Shown here: positions 50,053 to 61,358 of the stretch, piece by piece
Position numbering within the stretch: the stretch's first letter is position 1
How the letters are laid out: every line of letters starts with the position of its first letter
Source: Polaribacter ponticola
GTDB taxonomy: Bacteria > Bacteroidota > Bacteroidia > Flavobacteriales > Flavobacteriaceae
DNA length: 64,000 nucleotides
Reading direction: 5' to 3'
NCBI RefSeq assembly: GCF_026191475.2
Contig: NZ_JAOSLC020000003.1
Coordinates: 372,001 to 436,000 of the forward strand
Made by a program: the position numbers and the translations under genes
Notes under the pieces: model-generated
Databases searched by the model: none
Seen by the model: the letters and a program-made list of their open reading frames with translations, nothing else
What the model was told of the DNA's origin: nothing

Positions 50053-52808
50053 ATGCATAGATACCTTCTATTAATCTCCCAGAAAAATATTTTTTTATTT
50101 TACTTCTTTTTTTAAGCTTTTGTACAGTAGCACAAACGTTACATTCAGATGTAACTAATTATTCTATTAACCAATACAATGCAGAGAATCAAAATTGGGG
50201 AATAGACATAAACGATAAAGGTGTAATTTTTGCAGCAAATAACAAAGGTCTTTTAAAATACAATGGGCAAATCTGGAAACTTTATCAACTGCCCAATAAA
50301 ACTATTATTAGATCTGTTCTATGTTCTAATGATAGAATATATACTGGTTCTTATGAAGAATTTGGATTTTGGAAAAAAGATGAATTTGGCGATTACAAGT
50401 ACACTTCTTTAATTCCTCTTTTTGATAAAAATCATCAATTTGCAAATGATGAATTTTGGCAAATTATAAATTATAAAAACAATATTATTTTTTGGTCATT
50501 TAGTGGTTTGTACATTTATGATGGAGAAAAAATAATTACAATTAATGATAGTGAAAACATTTTAAACTCTGTTGTATACAAAGGCAAACTAATTGTTACG
50601 AGCTTGCAAAAAGGATTAAGAGAATTAAAAGGAAATAAGCTAATACCACATAAATTATCTGATGATTATAAAAAAATAAATCAGTTAGCTACAATTAACG
50701 ATAAGTTGTTTTTATATGATGAAGATAAAGGAGCTGTAATATATGCTTCTAATAAAAAAACAAACATCTCTAAAGAGTTGAATAACCTATTAGAAACATC
50801 TGTTTTAAATAAAGTTTCTTTTATAAATAGTAATCAACTTTTATTGGGTACTATAAAAAATGGAGCACTACTCTACTCTATTAATGACCAAAATATTGAG
50901 GTAATAAATGTAAAATCTGGCTTACAAAACAATACAATTCTAAATCAAAAAGTAAGAAAAAATAATATCTGGTTGGCATTAGATAATGGTATTGCCAAAA
51001 TTAAAGTGAAAAATTCTAATAAATTCTATAAAGATTTTTCAGGCACAATAGGTACTGTTTATGATATGGCATACCTTAAAAGTAAATTATATATAGCAAG
51101 TAATACTGGTCTCTATACTTTTGTTGATAATAAGTTAGAATTGGTAAAAAAAACAGAGGGGCATATATGGGATTTATTTATTGTTGATGATTACTTAATT
51201 TGCTCACATAACTTTGGAACATTTATATTTAAAGATGAAAAATTAGTTTTCAGAAATTCTAACAATGGAGGTATTTATACTTCCAAAAAGGCAAAAAAAA
51301 TTAAAAATGCATTTCTTCAAGGCACATATATTGGGCTAAATCTCTTAAAAAAAGAAAATAATATTTGGAGTTCTCAAATTGTTAAAGACATATCATTCCC
51401 TGTTGAAAATATCGAATTTGAATCCGATTCGATAATCTGGGCAACACACCCATATAAAGGAATTTTCAGAATTAAATTAAATAACGATTATAGTGCTGTT
51501 ACTAATATTGAATCGTTTGGGGAAAATGAAAATTTTAAAGATTATAAAACAAAAATTTTTACAATTCATAATACTATTGCCTTCTATAATAATAAGAAGT
51601 GGTTTACTTACTCTAAAGAAAATAATAGTATAGAAGAGTTTAAAGAACTACAACAATTCAATGGTAAAAACTTTATTGGCAATGACAAAAATGGTTTATG
51701 GTTTATAGACCAAAACAAAGATGTTTTATACATAAATAAAGACAATAAAAGAGTTTCTTATATTAATTCTTCTCAAATAAAGGAAAGACTACTTATTAAT
51801 TATGAAAAAATAATTATAAGAAACGATTCTTTAAGATTAATTAATTTGAATGATGGTTTTACGCAATTCAATTTAAAAAATTACAGTACCAAAAAAGAGG
51901 AAATAGAGATACCAGAAATAGAGAGAATATATACTCAAAAAAATAGTTTTTCCACTCAAGATAGTATTTTAAAAATTCCTTACAAAGAAGCAAAAATTAT
52001 TTCTTTAGATTTTTTTACACCTAATTCTTATGAGAATAAGAACTCTTTTTCTGTTACTGGGAGAATTAATTCTAATGGAACTGTAGATAATGGGCAAATT
52101 AAGCTTCAAAATTTAAAATATGGTAATTATACCATCAATATAATAAATGAAAATAGTGATAGTACTAATGACAATCAGAAATCAAGAAAAATATTTTTAG
52201 AAGTTTTACCTCCTTGGTATTTGTCTATTTGGATGAAACTTTTATACTTTTCATTATTAATAGCTTCTTACTTTATTTTTAGAAAAGTAAATAATTTAAA
52301 ATTTAGAAAAAAACAAATTAAAATTCAAAAAGAACTTGTAAGAGATACACAAAAGAAGATTCATAAAATTGAAAAAGAGAATCTTAAAAAAGAAGTAAAT
52401 AGTAAAAAAAGAGTATTGGCAGCAATAACAGCTTCAATTATAAAAAAGAACGAAATTATTATTATTTTAAGAAATGAACTAAATAGATTATCGAAAACAT
52501 TCCCAGATCAATATATATCAAAAAAGTTATTAAAAGTAGCAAATGAATCTATCAGCAACAACAGAGATTGGAAAATGTTTGAAGACAGTTTTAATGAATT
52601 ACATGAAGATTTCTTTAAAAAATTAGTTTCAGAATACCCTAAACTAACAAGTAAAGATTTAAAACTTTGTGCATACATTAAAACTGGGCATACTTCTAAA
52701 GAAATTGCTCCTTTAATGGGAATTAGTTTAAGAGGTGTAGAATTGCATAGATATCGATTGCGAAAAAAATTAACCTTACAAAAAGTAAAAGCATTTTTGA
52801 TTTTCTAA
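50053..52808 (+). CDS. membrane-bound one-component regulator: sensor propeller, Y_Y_Y-like domain, TM, LuxR-type HTH; one frame break
   Basis: Reconstructed as about 918 aa. The signal peptide starts at the ATG 50053 and is followed by TVAQTLHSD. A periplasmic beta-propeller-like sensor (repeats such as NWGIDINDKGVIFAANNKGLLKYNG) and a Y_Y_Y-like immunoglobulin domain (KLQNLKYGNYTINII) come next, then a membrane helix (WMKLLYFSLLIASYFIF, near 735), a coiled coil and a C-terminal LuxR-like helix-turn-helix (LTSKDLKLCAYIKTGHTSKE, then GISLRGVELHRYRLRKKL). No kinase or receiver domain is present, so it is not a hybrid two-component system. The T7 run at 50107-50113 breaks the signal peptide; T8 repairs it. 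It probably activates the glucan genes when oligosaccharide binds. Confidence 0.85.
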
Positions 52809-52893
52809 TTACCATCTAAAAGCTAAAAAAACAACGTATTTACAACACATCAACAATACATCATTATGTTAAAAATAAAATAATTACTATTTT

Positions 52894-52918
52894 TAAAACA
52901 CTGTGAAACAGTGTTTTA
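52894..52918 (+). terminator. terminator hairpin after the regulator gene
   Basis: A 10-bp stem TAAAACACTG (52894-52903) with CAGTGTTTTA (52909-52918) and a TGAAA loop, about 85 bp after the regulator stop, followed by ACTATTTTTATTT. The remaining gap to 53005 is AT-rich and should hold the promoter of the next unit. Confidence 0.7.
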
Positions 52919-53005
52919 GATACTATTTTTATTTACAACCAAGTACTACAGTTTAATTTTAAAACACTTACTATAAATTTACGAGATAATTTAAAAACTC
53001 ATCTC

Positions 53006-53803
53006 ATGAAAAAAATTTTACTTATAGTTCTATTCATTTCTTATAATACTTTTGCACAATGTGTAGACCCTACTCTTACAGATTTTGAATGTTCTGGCCC
53101 ATCTCATGGAGCCTACCCAACAACTTTAACCAAGGTAGCAAACCCATCTGCAACAGGAATTAATACTAGTGCAAATGTTGGTAGATATGTAGATAATGGA
53201 ACAGAAGGTTTTGACGCTTTAGTTTTCGATTATGGAACTGCTATAGATTTATCTACAAATAACTTTTTAAAAATAAAACTTCATACTCCTAAATCTATTC
53301 AAATTTTGGCAAAATTAGAAGGTGGCACATCTGCAAGAGAAGTTTGGTCTCCATTTAGTATAGATGAAGGTCCATTAAATTCTTGGATAGAATTTACTTT
53401 CGATTTTAGTGGTTTTTCAGATAATTCTACTGGAGGAGATGCTAACACAAAATTAGTATTATTTATAAATGCTGGAAAATCTGACGGAACAACTTCAGAT
53501 ATTTATTTTTTAGATGATATACAATGGACTTCATCTGCAACAGCTGGCATTAACGATATTGCTTTAGAAAAAGAAATAGTAGCATTTCCAACAATTACAA
53601 AAGATCTAGTGAACATTAAAACAACTGGTAATAACATTCAAAATGTTAATGTATATAATATCAGTGGTCAAAAAGTAATTCAAAATAAAAACATTAACAA
53701 ACAAGAATATTTATTAGATGTTTCTAAATTAAGTAAAGGTATCTACTTTGTTAAAGTAAAATCTAATAACAATGTTAAAGACATTAAAATAATTAAACAA
53801 TAA
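53006..53803 (+). CDS. secreted single-unit glycan-binding-like protein with T9SS sorting domain
   Basis: A 265-aa protein with a signal peptide ending YNTFAQ, one copy of the beta-sandwich-like unit (about 20-175; TDFECSGPSHGAYP, LAKLEGGTSAREVWSPFSI, DIYFLDDIQW) and a C-terminal type IX sorting domain (VNVYNISGQKVIQN ... KGIYFVKVKSNN). The unit is almost identical to the second unit of the 842-aa protein, including SIQILAKLEGG, which indicates recent duplication. Probably a released or surface-attached glucan-binding protein. Confidence 0.8.
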   Translation: MKKILLIVLFISYNTFAQCVDPTLTDFECSGPSHGAYPTTLTKVANPSATGINTSANVGRYVDNGTEGFDALVFDYGTAIDLSTNNFLKIKLHTPKSIQILAKLEGGTSAREVWSPFSIDEGPLNSWIEFTFDFSGFSDNSTGGDANTKLVLFINAGKSDGTTSDIYFLDDIQWTSSATAGINDIALEKEIVAFPTITKDLVNIKTTGNNIQNVNVYNISGQKVIQNKNINKQEYLLDVSKLSKGIYFVKVKSNNNVKDIKIIKQ

Positions 53804-53809
53804 CAATTT

Positions 53810-55780
53810 ATGAAAAACGTACTGTTGCACCTTAAAAAATATACTGTTTTATTGTTAATAGTATTTAGTTACTCTTCTTGTGAAAATGAATTAGAGAAAT
53901 TTCCAACAATTACCTTTACACCATGTGAAGATACTAATGTTGTTGTAAACCCTAATATTATTAATGACTTCGAGTGTCAGTCTAATATTGTGTTAGCAAA
54001 CGTAGAAGTTGTTAGAAACCCTGCTGAAATTCAAATAAACAAAAGTCTTTTTGTAGGTAAGTATGTAGATTCTGATGTTGTAGGTGAAGATATTTCTATA
54101 GATTTAGGTACAGCAATAGATTTTGCAAATTTTGCTATTTTTAAAATTAAAATTAGAACAAAAGAAGAAAGTAAAATTAATGTAAGATTAGAAGGTGGTA
54201 AAACAGGCGCAACTAGCCTAGAACAAAATATCAATGCAGATAACGGCTGGCATGAATATACATTCGATTTTAGTGCTTTTTCTAAAGAAGAACATAATAA
54301 ATTAACTTTAAGTTTTAACGCAACCAATAATGCTGCAGTTTACTATTTAGATGATTTATTTTTAGACACCTCAAAAAATATTTGTGAAGGTGTAGATAAA
54401 GATAAAAGTATTGTTAACGATTTCGATTGCCAAAAAAATGTAGCTATTCCAGAAGTAGAAAAGATATTAACACCTAACAAATCTACAGTAAATGAAAGTG
54501 ATTTTAGTGGGAAATATGTAGATGAACTTGGTGCTTGGGATGCAGTAATAATAGATTACGAAGAAGCGATTGATTTATCTACAAACAACATCTTTAGCAT
54601 AAAAGTATATGCACCTCTTGCTGGAACCTTAAAAGTAAAATTAGAGGGAGGAACATCTGGCGCAGTTGAAAAAGACCAACAAGTTGTTGCTGGAGAATGG
54701 AAAGAATATACATTTAACTTTTTAGATCAAGCAACAGAAAATCATACTAAAATAGTACTGTTTTTTAATGCTGGTGTAGATACAAATGGTACAGATGAAT
54801 ACTTTATAGACGATTTAAGGTTTACAGAAGATCCTTGTGCGAATACAATTTCAGATGCATCAATTTTAAATGATTTTGATTGTCAAATTAATAGAAACCC
54901 TGAAGGTAATGTAACAACAAAAGTTGTAGAAAACCCAAATAACAACGCCAATAACAAGAGTTTAAACGTTCTTAAAGTAATAGATGATGGAACAGCTCCT
55001 TTCGATTTTTTAATTTTTGATAATACAGAAGCAATAGACTTAACATCAAAAAATATCTTGAAAATTAAAGTTCATTCATCTAAAGCTGTCCCATTATTAG
55101 CTAAATTAGAAGGAGGAACTTCTGCAGCAAGCGAAATTTGGGGAACAATAGATGTTGTTGGAGATTGGAAAGAATATAGCTTCGATTTTAGTAGCCAAGC
55201 AAACAAGAAACATAACAAAGTAGTTTTCTTTTTTAATGGAGGACAAAATGATGGAACAACAGAAGATATTTATTTTATAGATGATGTAAAATTTGTAGAA
55301 GCAAATACAATATCTTGTACTGGTGTTGTTGCAGATGAAACAATTGTAAGCGACGCAGAATGCCAGCAAAATTATTCTATTGAAGGTAACGCTGCAACTA
55401 TAGCTGTAGATAACCCAAACAAATCTGGAATTAATAACAGCGCAGCCGTTTTAGAAGTAAGAGATGATGGTACAAATGCTTGGGATCATTTATTATTTAA
55501 CTTCGGTAAATCTATAGATTTATCTACAAAGAACATTTTAAAAATTAAAGTCTTATCAACCAAAAACGTGCCTCTTTTGGCAAAATTAGAAGGTGGTACT
55601 TCTGATGTAAACGAAATTTGGGGTGCAATAAATACAACAGGAGTTTGGACAGAATATACTTTCGATTTTAGTTCACAAGCATCAAAAGATCATCAAAAAA
55701 TAGTTTTCTTTTTCAATGGAGGAGAAGCAAATGGAGCCAACCCAGATATTTATTATGTAGACGATATCAGATGGGAGTAA
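53810..55780 (+). CDS. lipoprotein with four tandem glycan-binding-like units
   Basis: A 656-aa lipoprotein (lipobox FSYSSC, Cys near 25) followed by SENELEKF-like acidic residues. Four units of about 150 residues begin with variants of IVNDFDCQ (IINDFECQ, IVNDFDCQ, ILNDFDCQ, IVSDAECQ) and end in xIYxxDD. Each contains a KLEGG motif and a TFDFSxxA/S strand. It starts 6 bp after the previous gene. Architecture and place suggest a surface glycan-binding protein that extends multivalently from the outer membrane; no enzyme motif is present. Confidence 0.82.
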   Translation: MKNVLLHLKKYTVLLLIVFSYSSCENELEKFPTITFTPCEDTNVVVNPNIINDFECQSNIVLANVEVVRNPAEIQINKSLFVGKYVDSDVVGEDISIDLGTAIDFANFAIFKIKIRTKEESKINVRLEGGKTGATSLEQNINADNGWHEYTFDFSAFSKEEHNKLTLSFNATNNAAVYYLDDLFLDTSKNICEGVDKDKSIVNDFDCQKNVAIPEVEKILTPNKSTVNESDFSGKYVDELGAWDAVIIDYEEAIDLSTNNIFSIKVYAPLAGTLKVKLEGGTSGAVEKDQQVVAGEWKEYTFNFLDQATENHTKIVLFFNAGVDTNGTDEYFIDDLRFTEDPCANTISDASILNDFDCQINRNPEGNVTTKVVENPNNNANNKSLNVLKVIDDGTAPFDFLIFDNTEAIDLTSKNILKIKVHSSKAVPLLAKLEGGTSAASEIWGTIDVVGDWKEYSFDFSSQANKKHNKVVFFFNGGQNDGTTEDIYFIDDVKFVEANTISCTGVVADETIVSDAECQQNYSIEGNAATIAVDNPNKSGINNSAAVLEVRDDGTNAWDHLLFNFGKSIDLSTKNILKIKVLSTKNVPLLAKLEGGTSDVNEIWGAINTTGVWTEYTFDFSSQASKDHQKIVFFFNGGEANGANPDIYYVDDIRWE

Positions 55781-55915
55781 AACCATTGCCCTTATAATAC
55801 AACCATTACATAACTTTTAATTAAAACAAGTTTTTACTTATCTACAATAAGATAAAGCGATGTAATGGTTTATTATACCCAAAAGAAAACAAGTTTAGAT
55901 ACAAAAAACATAAAA

Positions 55916-57948
55916 ATGAGTAGTTCTCCACAAAATCATCAACCTGTAAAAAAAGATAGCAAAATTCCTTTTTTACAATTAGCAGCTTATGGTTTTGGCG
56001 GAATTATACCCATAGCATTATTTAACATTGCAGGGCAGTTAATGGGGCTTATTGGAAACATTAGCATGGGTTTAAGTGCTCTTTGGCTTGGAGTTATTCT
56101 AATTATACCTCGTTTATGGGATGCTATTTCAGACCCAATTGTTGGGCATTTTTCAGATAATATTAGAACACGCTGGGGAAGAAGAAGACCTTTTTATTAG
56201 TCGGTGGAATTGCAGTTGCCATTAGTTTTGTATTAATGTGGTGGATTCCTGATGGTGAATTGGTTCATGAATGGTTTCCTACAGATGAGAGTTTTAAATG
56301 GTTTCAATTAGGTTATATCCTTTTTTGGCTTTTAATATTTTTTACAGCTTGTACAATTTTTGAAATTCCTCATGGTGCTTTAGGTATGGAAATGTCTAAT
56401 GATTACCATGAAAGAACACGGTTATTTAGCGCAAAAAGTTTTTTAGGAAACCTTTTTGCAATGAGTACTCCTTGGCTTTTTGCATTAGCAAATATGGAGT
56501 ATTTTAAAGGTGCTGATGGAAATGAAGCAGATGGAATGAAATATGTTTCTATGTTAGTAGCTGTTATCTTAATTCCGCTTTCTTTTTGGTGGTTTTTTAC
56601 TGTAAAAGAACCTGGATTTAAAAAAGTTGAAAAACAAAAAAAGACGCCATTTTGGGGAGATATTAAGCATACCTTTAAAAATAAAACATTTATTAGATTA
56701 GTAGCTATTGTTTTTACCTTGGCAATGGGTTTTAATTTTGTGAATTTACTCGGCTATTATATTCCTATTTATTACATTTTTGATGGAAACAAAGAAGTAG
56801 CTGCTACCCTATTAGGAATCAATGGAACTGTATGGGCAATTACAGGTTTACTTGCAGTTTTTCCTTTAAATTGGTTAAGTCCTAAAGTAGGTAAAAGAAA
56901 AACATTACTGATTGCAATTGGTTTAATGTTTTTGGCTCAATTGTCTAAAATTGTGTGCTACAACCACGAATTTCCTTATTTAATAGTAATTCCAACCATT
57001 TTATTATCTATTGGAATGTTGTTCTTTTTTACTTTAGGTTCTTCTATGGTAGGTGATATTTGTGACGAAGATTATTTGAAAACAAATAGAAAATCTGAAG
57101 GTAGTTATTATTCCATTTTTTGGTGGTTTATAAAAATGGGAACTGCATTAGCAAGTTTTGTGGCAGGTTTATTAATTGTTTTTACTCAATTTGATGAAAC
57201 ACAAGTGATAAAAGTAGATGATTTTAAAGGTTCCATTAATAAGATTGAAAAAAATATCGCATTCGTTAAAGAATCTCAAGATTTAACTTTTTTAGAATAT
57301 CAGAAAAACTTAAATACACTTTACAATGAAAATTTAACTGATGTTGATGATTATCTAATAACTCTAAATAATTTAGAAAATAAAATAGCAGAAAATCCAG
57401 AAGCAAGTAAAAGCGAAAAGAACTTCAAAAAAGACCTTTATGTAAATGCTTCAAAAGATATAGTAAAAATAAAAACTACTTTAGAAAACCAGCATTCTAT
57501 TTTAGATTATAAAGAAGTAAATTCAGAATTTAAAAGGGTTGCTAATCAAAATATTTCATCTTTTTCAAAAATTGAGCTTACCAAAGCCAAATTAAATGGT
57601 GCATTATTATTAGACCATTTAGAGAAAGAAGCTACAACAAATAAAAATAGTACAGAACACTATAAAAATCTGGTTACTAATTTATCAGAAATTAATCATC
57701 AACTTAAAAATTTACAAACAACCAATTTAGATGAGTTTTACGCAGCAATTAAAGATATAAAACTGCAAGTAATGCCTCTAAACCAACAATCTCCTTACAC
57801 ACTTTTAATGATGAGAGCTGTAGAAATTGGGTTGCCTTTAATTCTTTGTATTATTTCATTCTTATTCACTTTAAAGTACCCATTAACAGAAGAAAAGTCT
57901 TTTGAAATTAAAGCTGCAATAGAGAAAAGAGAGCTCGAACAAGAATAA
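55916..57948 (+). CDS. GPH-family sugar:cation symporter with coiled-coil insertion, one frame break
   Basis: Reconstructed as about 677 aa, larger than the usual ~450-500. Typical motifs are RLWDAISDPIVGHFSDNIRTRWGRRRPF in the first loop and FEIPHGALGMEMSNDYHERTRLFS after it. Between the last two membrane helices lies a ~190-residue, lysine/glutamate-rich coiled-coil-like insertion (about 418-610), which is odd for this family. The frame breaks at T5 56191-56195; T6 restores RRPFLLVGGIAVA. I chose the ATG at 55916 (MSSSPQN) over the upstream 55865 start because the extra 17 residues are not transporter-like. It probably carries sophorose-type oligosaccharides into the cytoplasm for the GH94 enzyme. 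Confidence 0.85.
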
Positions 57949-57990
57949 ATGAACATCTAACTTTAAAAAAAATACACAACAATACAGGTT

Positions 57991-60900
57991 ATGGCTTTAA
58001 ATAATTATTTAAATATAGAAAACTCAAAAGGTCTTTCTTTTCAGTTTTTAGAGAACGGTTTAGTTAAAAGTGTAAAAGCGGCTCCCATAAGAATTAGCTT
58101 GAAAGAAACATCATTATTTTCTAAAGCTGGCGCAAATTTATATTTAAGAAAAAAACAAACGGTTATTCATATAAAGCAATTTTAGGACCAGAAAGCAATA
58201 GTACTTTTACCATAAATGAGAACACTTTTATTGCGGAAGGTACTTGGGATACTATTTCTTATAAATGTACTTTACAATTATCTTCTAAAAGCTTAAGCTG
58301 GCAGTGGTCTTTAGAAACTAAAAACACTTCTAACACAGTTTTAGAATTAGATGTAATTTACATTCAAGATGTGGGTTTAAAAGAAGTATCTGATGCTTTG
58401 GTAAACGAATATTATGTTAGTCAATATTTAGAAAGACGTATTTTAGAAGACACTAATTATGGCACTGTTGTTTGTTGTCGACAAAACTTTAAAGCAAGCA
58501 CAGAAACGCCTTGGTTACTCTTAACCTGTAAAAATACTGCAGAATCTGCAAGTACAGATGGTATTCAGTTTTACGGAAAAAGCTACAGAGAAACTGGTAT
58601 TCCTGAAAGTTTATTGAAAGAAAAATTAGACGGAGAATGTTCTGGAGAATTAGCTATTGTTGCTTTACAAGAAAAACCATTTCTGTTAAAAAAGGATGAA
58701 ACTCACCATAGTGTTTTTGTTGGTAAATATGTTTCAAATCACCCAGAATCTACAACCGAAAAAGATTTAGATCTTTTATCTGATGTTATAAATGAGTTTG
58801 AAGAGAATACCATTCATCAAGAAAAAGAGGGTTCTTTTAAACCCAGCAAAAATATTTTTAATGCGGCTACTTTTTTACCTGTTCATAATTTAGATTTAGA
58901 GGAATTAGACCACTATTTTAGTAAAGAAAAACGTCATTTAGAATATAAAGGTGATCAATTGCTGTCTTTTTTCTATGAAGAAAATAATCATGTTGTATTA
59001 AAAGAAAAAGAAATTTTAGTAGATCGACCTCATGGACATATAATGCAAGCAAAAGCTGGTTATACTCCAGATGAAAGTATCGTTTCTACAACTTCTTATG
59101 CATGTGGTGTTTTCAACTCTCATATAACGCAAGGAAACACAAATTTTAATCGTTTTTTATCTCTTTCTTCGAGTCAATTTAATTTAGAAGTAGAAACCGG
59201 ACAAAGGATTTTTATAGAAATTGAAGATAAAAAATATCTTTTAGGCATTCCTTCTGCCTTTGAAATGGGCTTAAATTATTGTAGATGGATTTATAAATTT
59301 AAAGAGCATTGTTTTCAAATAAGAACTTGGACGTCTAAAGATGCTCCACAAGTAAATATGGACTTTAAAGTTCTGAATGGTTCAAAAGTAAATATATTAG
59401 TTACCAACAATTTAGACGAAGCTATAGATTGGAAAATTCAGGAACTGAATCCACAAGAATTTGTAGCAAAACCAAATAAAGAAAGCCAAATAGCTAATAA
59501 ATTTCCAAGCTCTCAATTTAGAATTCGCCTACAAAGTAACGAAGTAAATTATAAAATTACTGGTAATGAAACGCTGTATGATGATGGAAAAAAACATGGT
59601 GGTTCTTTCTTTAATATTTCAGTAAAAGAAACTTCGAATTTTTGCATTAGTTTTTTAGGTGAAGTTGTTAAAGGTTCTAACTTTGTTGCAATAAAAAACA
59701 CAGATATACAATTTGCTTTAGATTGTAAAAACGCTAAAGAAGATTGGAATCATTTATCTTCTAACCTTTCTCTAAAAGGAAATGACAAAGATATTTCTGT
59801 ACTACAAGAAATTTTACCTTGGTATGGAGTTAATGCACTTACACATTTATTAACACCACATGGTTTAGAGCAATTTGACGGTGCTGCTTGGGGAACAAGA
59901 GACACAACACAAGGGCCTTTTGAATTGCTTTTATGTACAGAAAAATACGATGAAGCAAAAGAAATATTAAAAATTATATTCTCTAATCAAAATACAGATG
60001 GTGGTTGGCCACAATGGTGGATGTTTGATAGTTTTTCTGAAATTAGAGCAGGTTCTTCTCATGGAGATATTCATCATTGGTGTATTATTGCTTTAGGAAA
60101 CTATATTAAAGCAACAGGAGATGCAGAAATTTTATCAGAAATACTTCCTTATTATAATGAAAAAGGGACAGAAACTGTTGAAAAAACATCACTTTTAGAA
60201 CATATAGAAAGGCTTATAGATATGCTGGTAGATTCCTTTATTCCTAATACTTCTTTTGTGCCTTTTGGTGGTGGAGATTGGAATGATTCTATGCAACCTG
60301 CAAGCAAAGATTTGGCAGAAAAACTAATTTCTAGTTGGACAGTTGAATTGAATTATCAAGCATTTTCAAACTTTACAGAAGTATATCAATTAATTGGAGA
60401 CCACAAAAAGGAAACACGTTTAAAAAATATTTGCGCTAATATAAAAGCAGATTTTAATAAATACTTAATTAAAGATAATATTGTTGCTGGTCATGGTTTA
60501 ATAGAAGATGATAATAGCATTAGTTTATTATTACATCCTTCAGACACAAAAACGAATATTCAATATCGTTTGTTACCAATGATTAGAGGAATTATCAGTG
60601 GTATTTTTACAAAAGAACAAGCTCAATTTCATTTGAATTTGATTGAAAAACATTTAAAAGGACCAGATGGCGCACGTTTAATGAATCGTCCTCCGAAATA
60701 CAATGGAGGAATTCAAACCATATTTCAAAGAGCAGAAAGTAGTAGCTTTTTTGGTAGAGAAATAGGTATTATGTACATGCACGCACATTTACGTTATGCA
60801 GAAACTCAAGCAAGAGTTGGTAATGCTACAGCATTTGTAAAAGCTTTAAGACAAGCAAACCCAATTGCTTATAATGAAATTGTTACTTGTGGAGATTTTA

Positions 60901-61349
60901 GACAATCTAATTGTTATTATAGTAGTTCGGATGTTACGTTTAAAAACAGGTATGAAGCTGATGAGCGTTATGAAGAACTAAAAGAAGGTAAAATAACTTT
61001 AAAAGGTGGTTGGCGAATTTATTCGAGCGGACCAGGAATTTATATGGGCCTTTTAGTTTGGCATTTATTAGGTCTTCGAACTGAATATGGAAAAACAATT
61101 ATAGACCCTGTAATTCCTAAAAACTTTGACGGATTATCTGCCTCTATTCAGTACAAAGGATATCCTTTAACTATTCATTTTTCTGTAAAAGAAGAGGAAT
61201 ATCATCCAAAGAAAATAACAGTAAATGGTAAAAATATTGATATTATTTATCAAGAAAATCAATATAGAAAAGGTGGTGTATTAATTAATACTTCTAAATT
61301 TATAGAACTACTAAAACAAGATAAAAACGATATAAACATTCAGCTTTAA
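57991..61349 (+). CDS. GH94 phosphorylase, 1,2-beta-oligoglucan phosphorylase type, one frame break
   Basis: Reconstructed as about 1119 aa, the size expected for 1,2-beta-oligoglucan phosphorylases and longer than cellobiose phosphorylase (~800). The (alpha/alpha)6 catalytic domain has TPHGLEQFDGAAWGTRDTTQGP, NTDGGWPQWWMFD, HGDIHHWC, and GGGDWNDSM around residues 760-768 with the general acid Asp. There is no signal peptide, so it is cytoplasmic. Expected reaction: phosphorolysis of beta-1,2-glucooligosaccharides to glucose 1-phosphate. The frame breaks at A7 58149-58155; A8 restores LRKKTNGYSYKAILG. It follows the symporter by 42 bp. It lacks the membrane glycosyltransferase part of cyclic glucan synthases. 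Exact specificity within GH94 is inferred from length and neighbours. Confidence 0.87.
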
Positions 61350-61358
61350 CCTTAAAAA

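Noticed and set aside
50508..52808. Regulator gene starting at an internal TTG
   Set aside because: In-frame coding sequence continues upstream to 50114 and, after repair of the T7 run, to a signal peptide at 50053.
50053..52808. Hybrid two-component system of the HTCS type
   Set aside because: No histidine kinase, ATPase or receiver domain is present; only a sensor propeller, a membrane helix, a coiled coil and a LuxR-like HTH.
57991..61349. Cyclic beta-1,2-glucan synthase
   Set aside because: Those proteins are ~2800 aa with membrane glycosyltransferase and GH144-like parts; this one is ~1119 aa, soluble and GH94 only.
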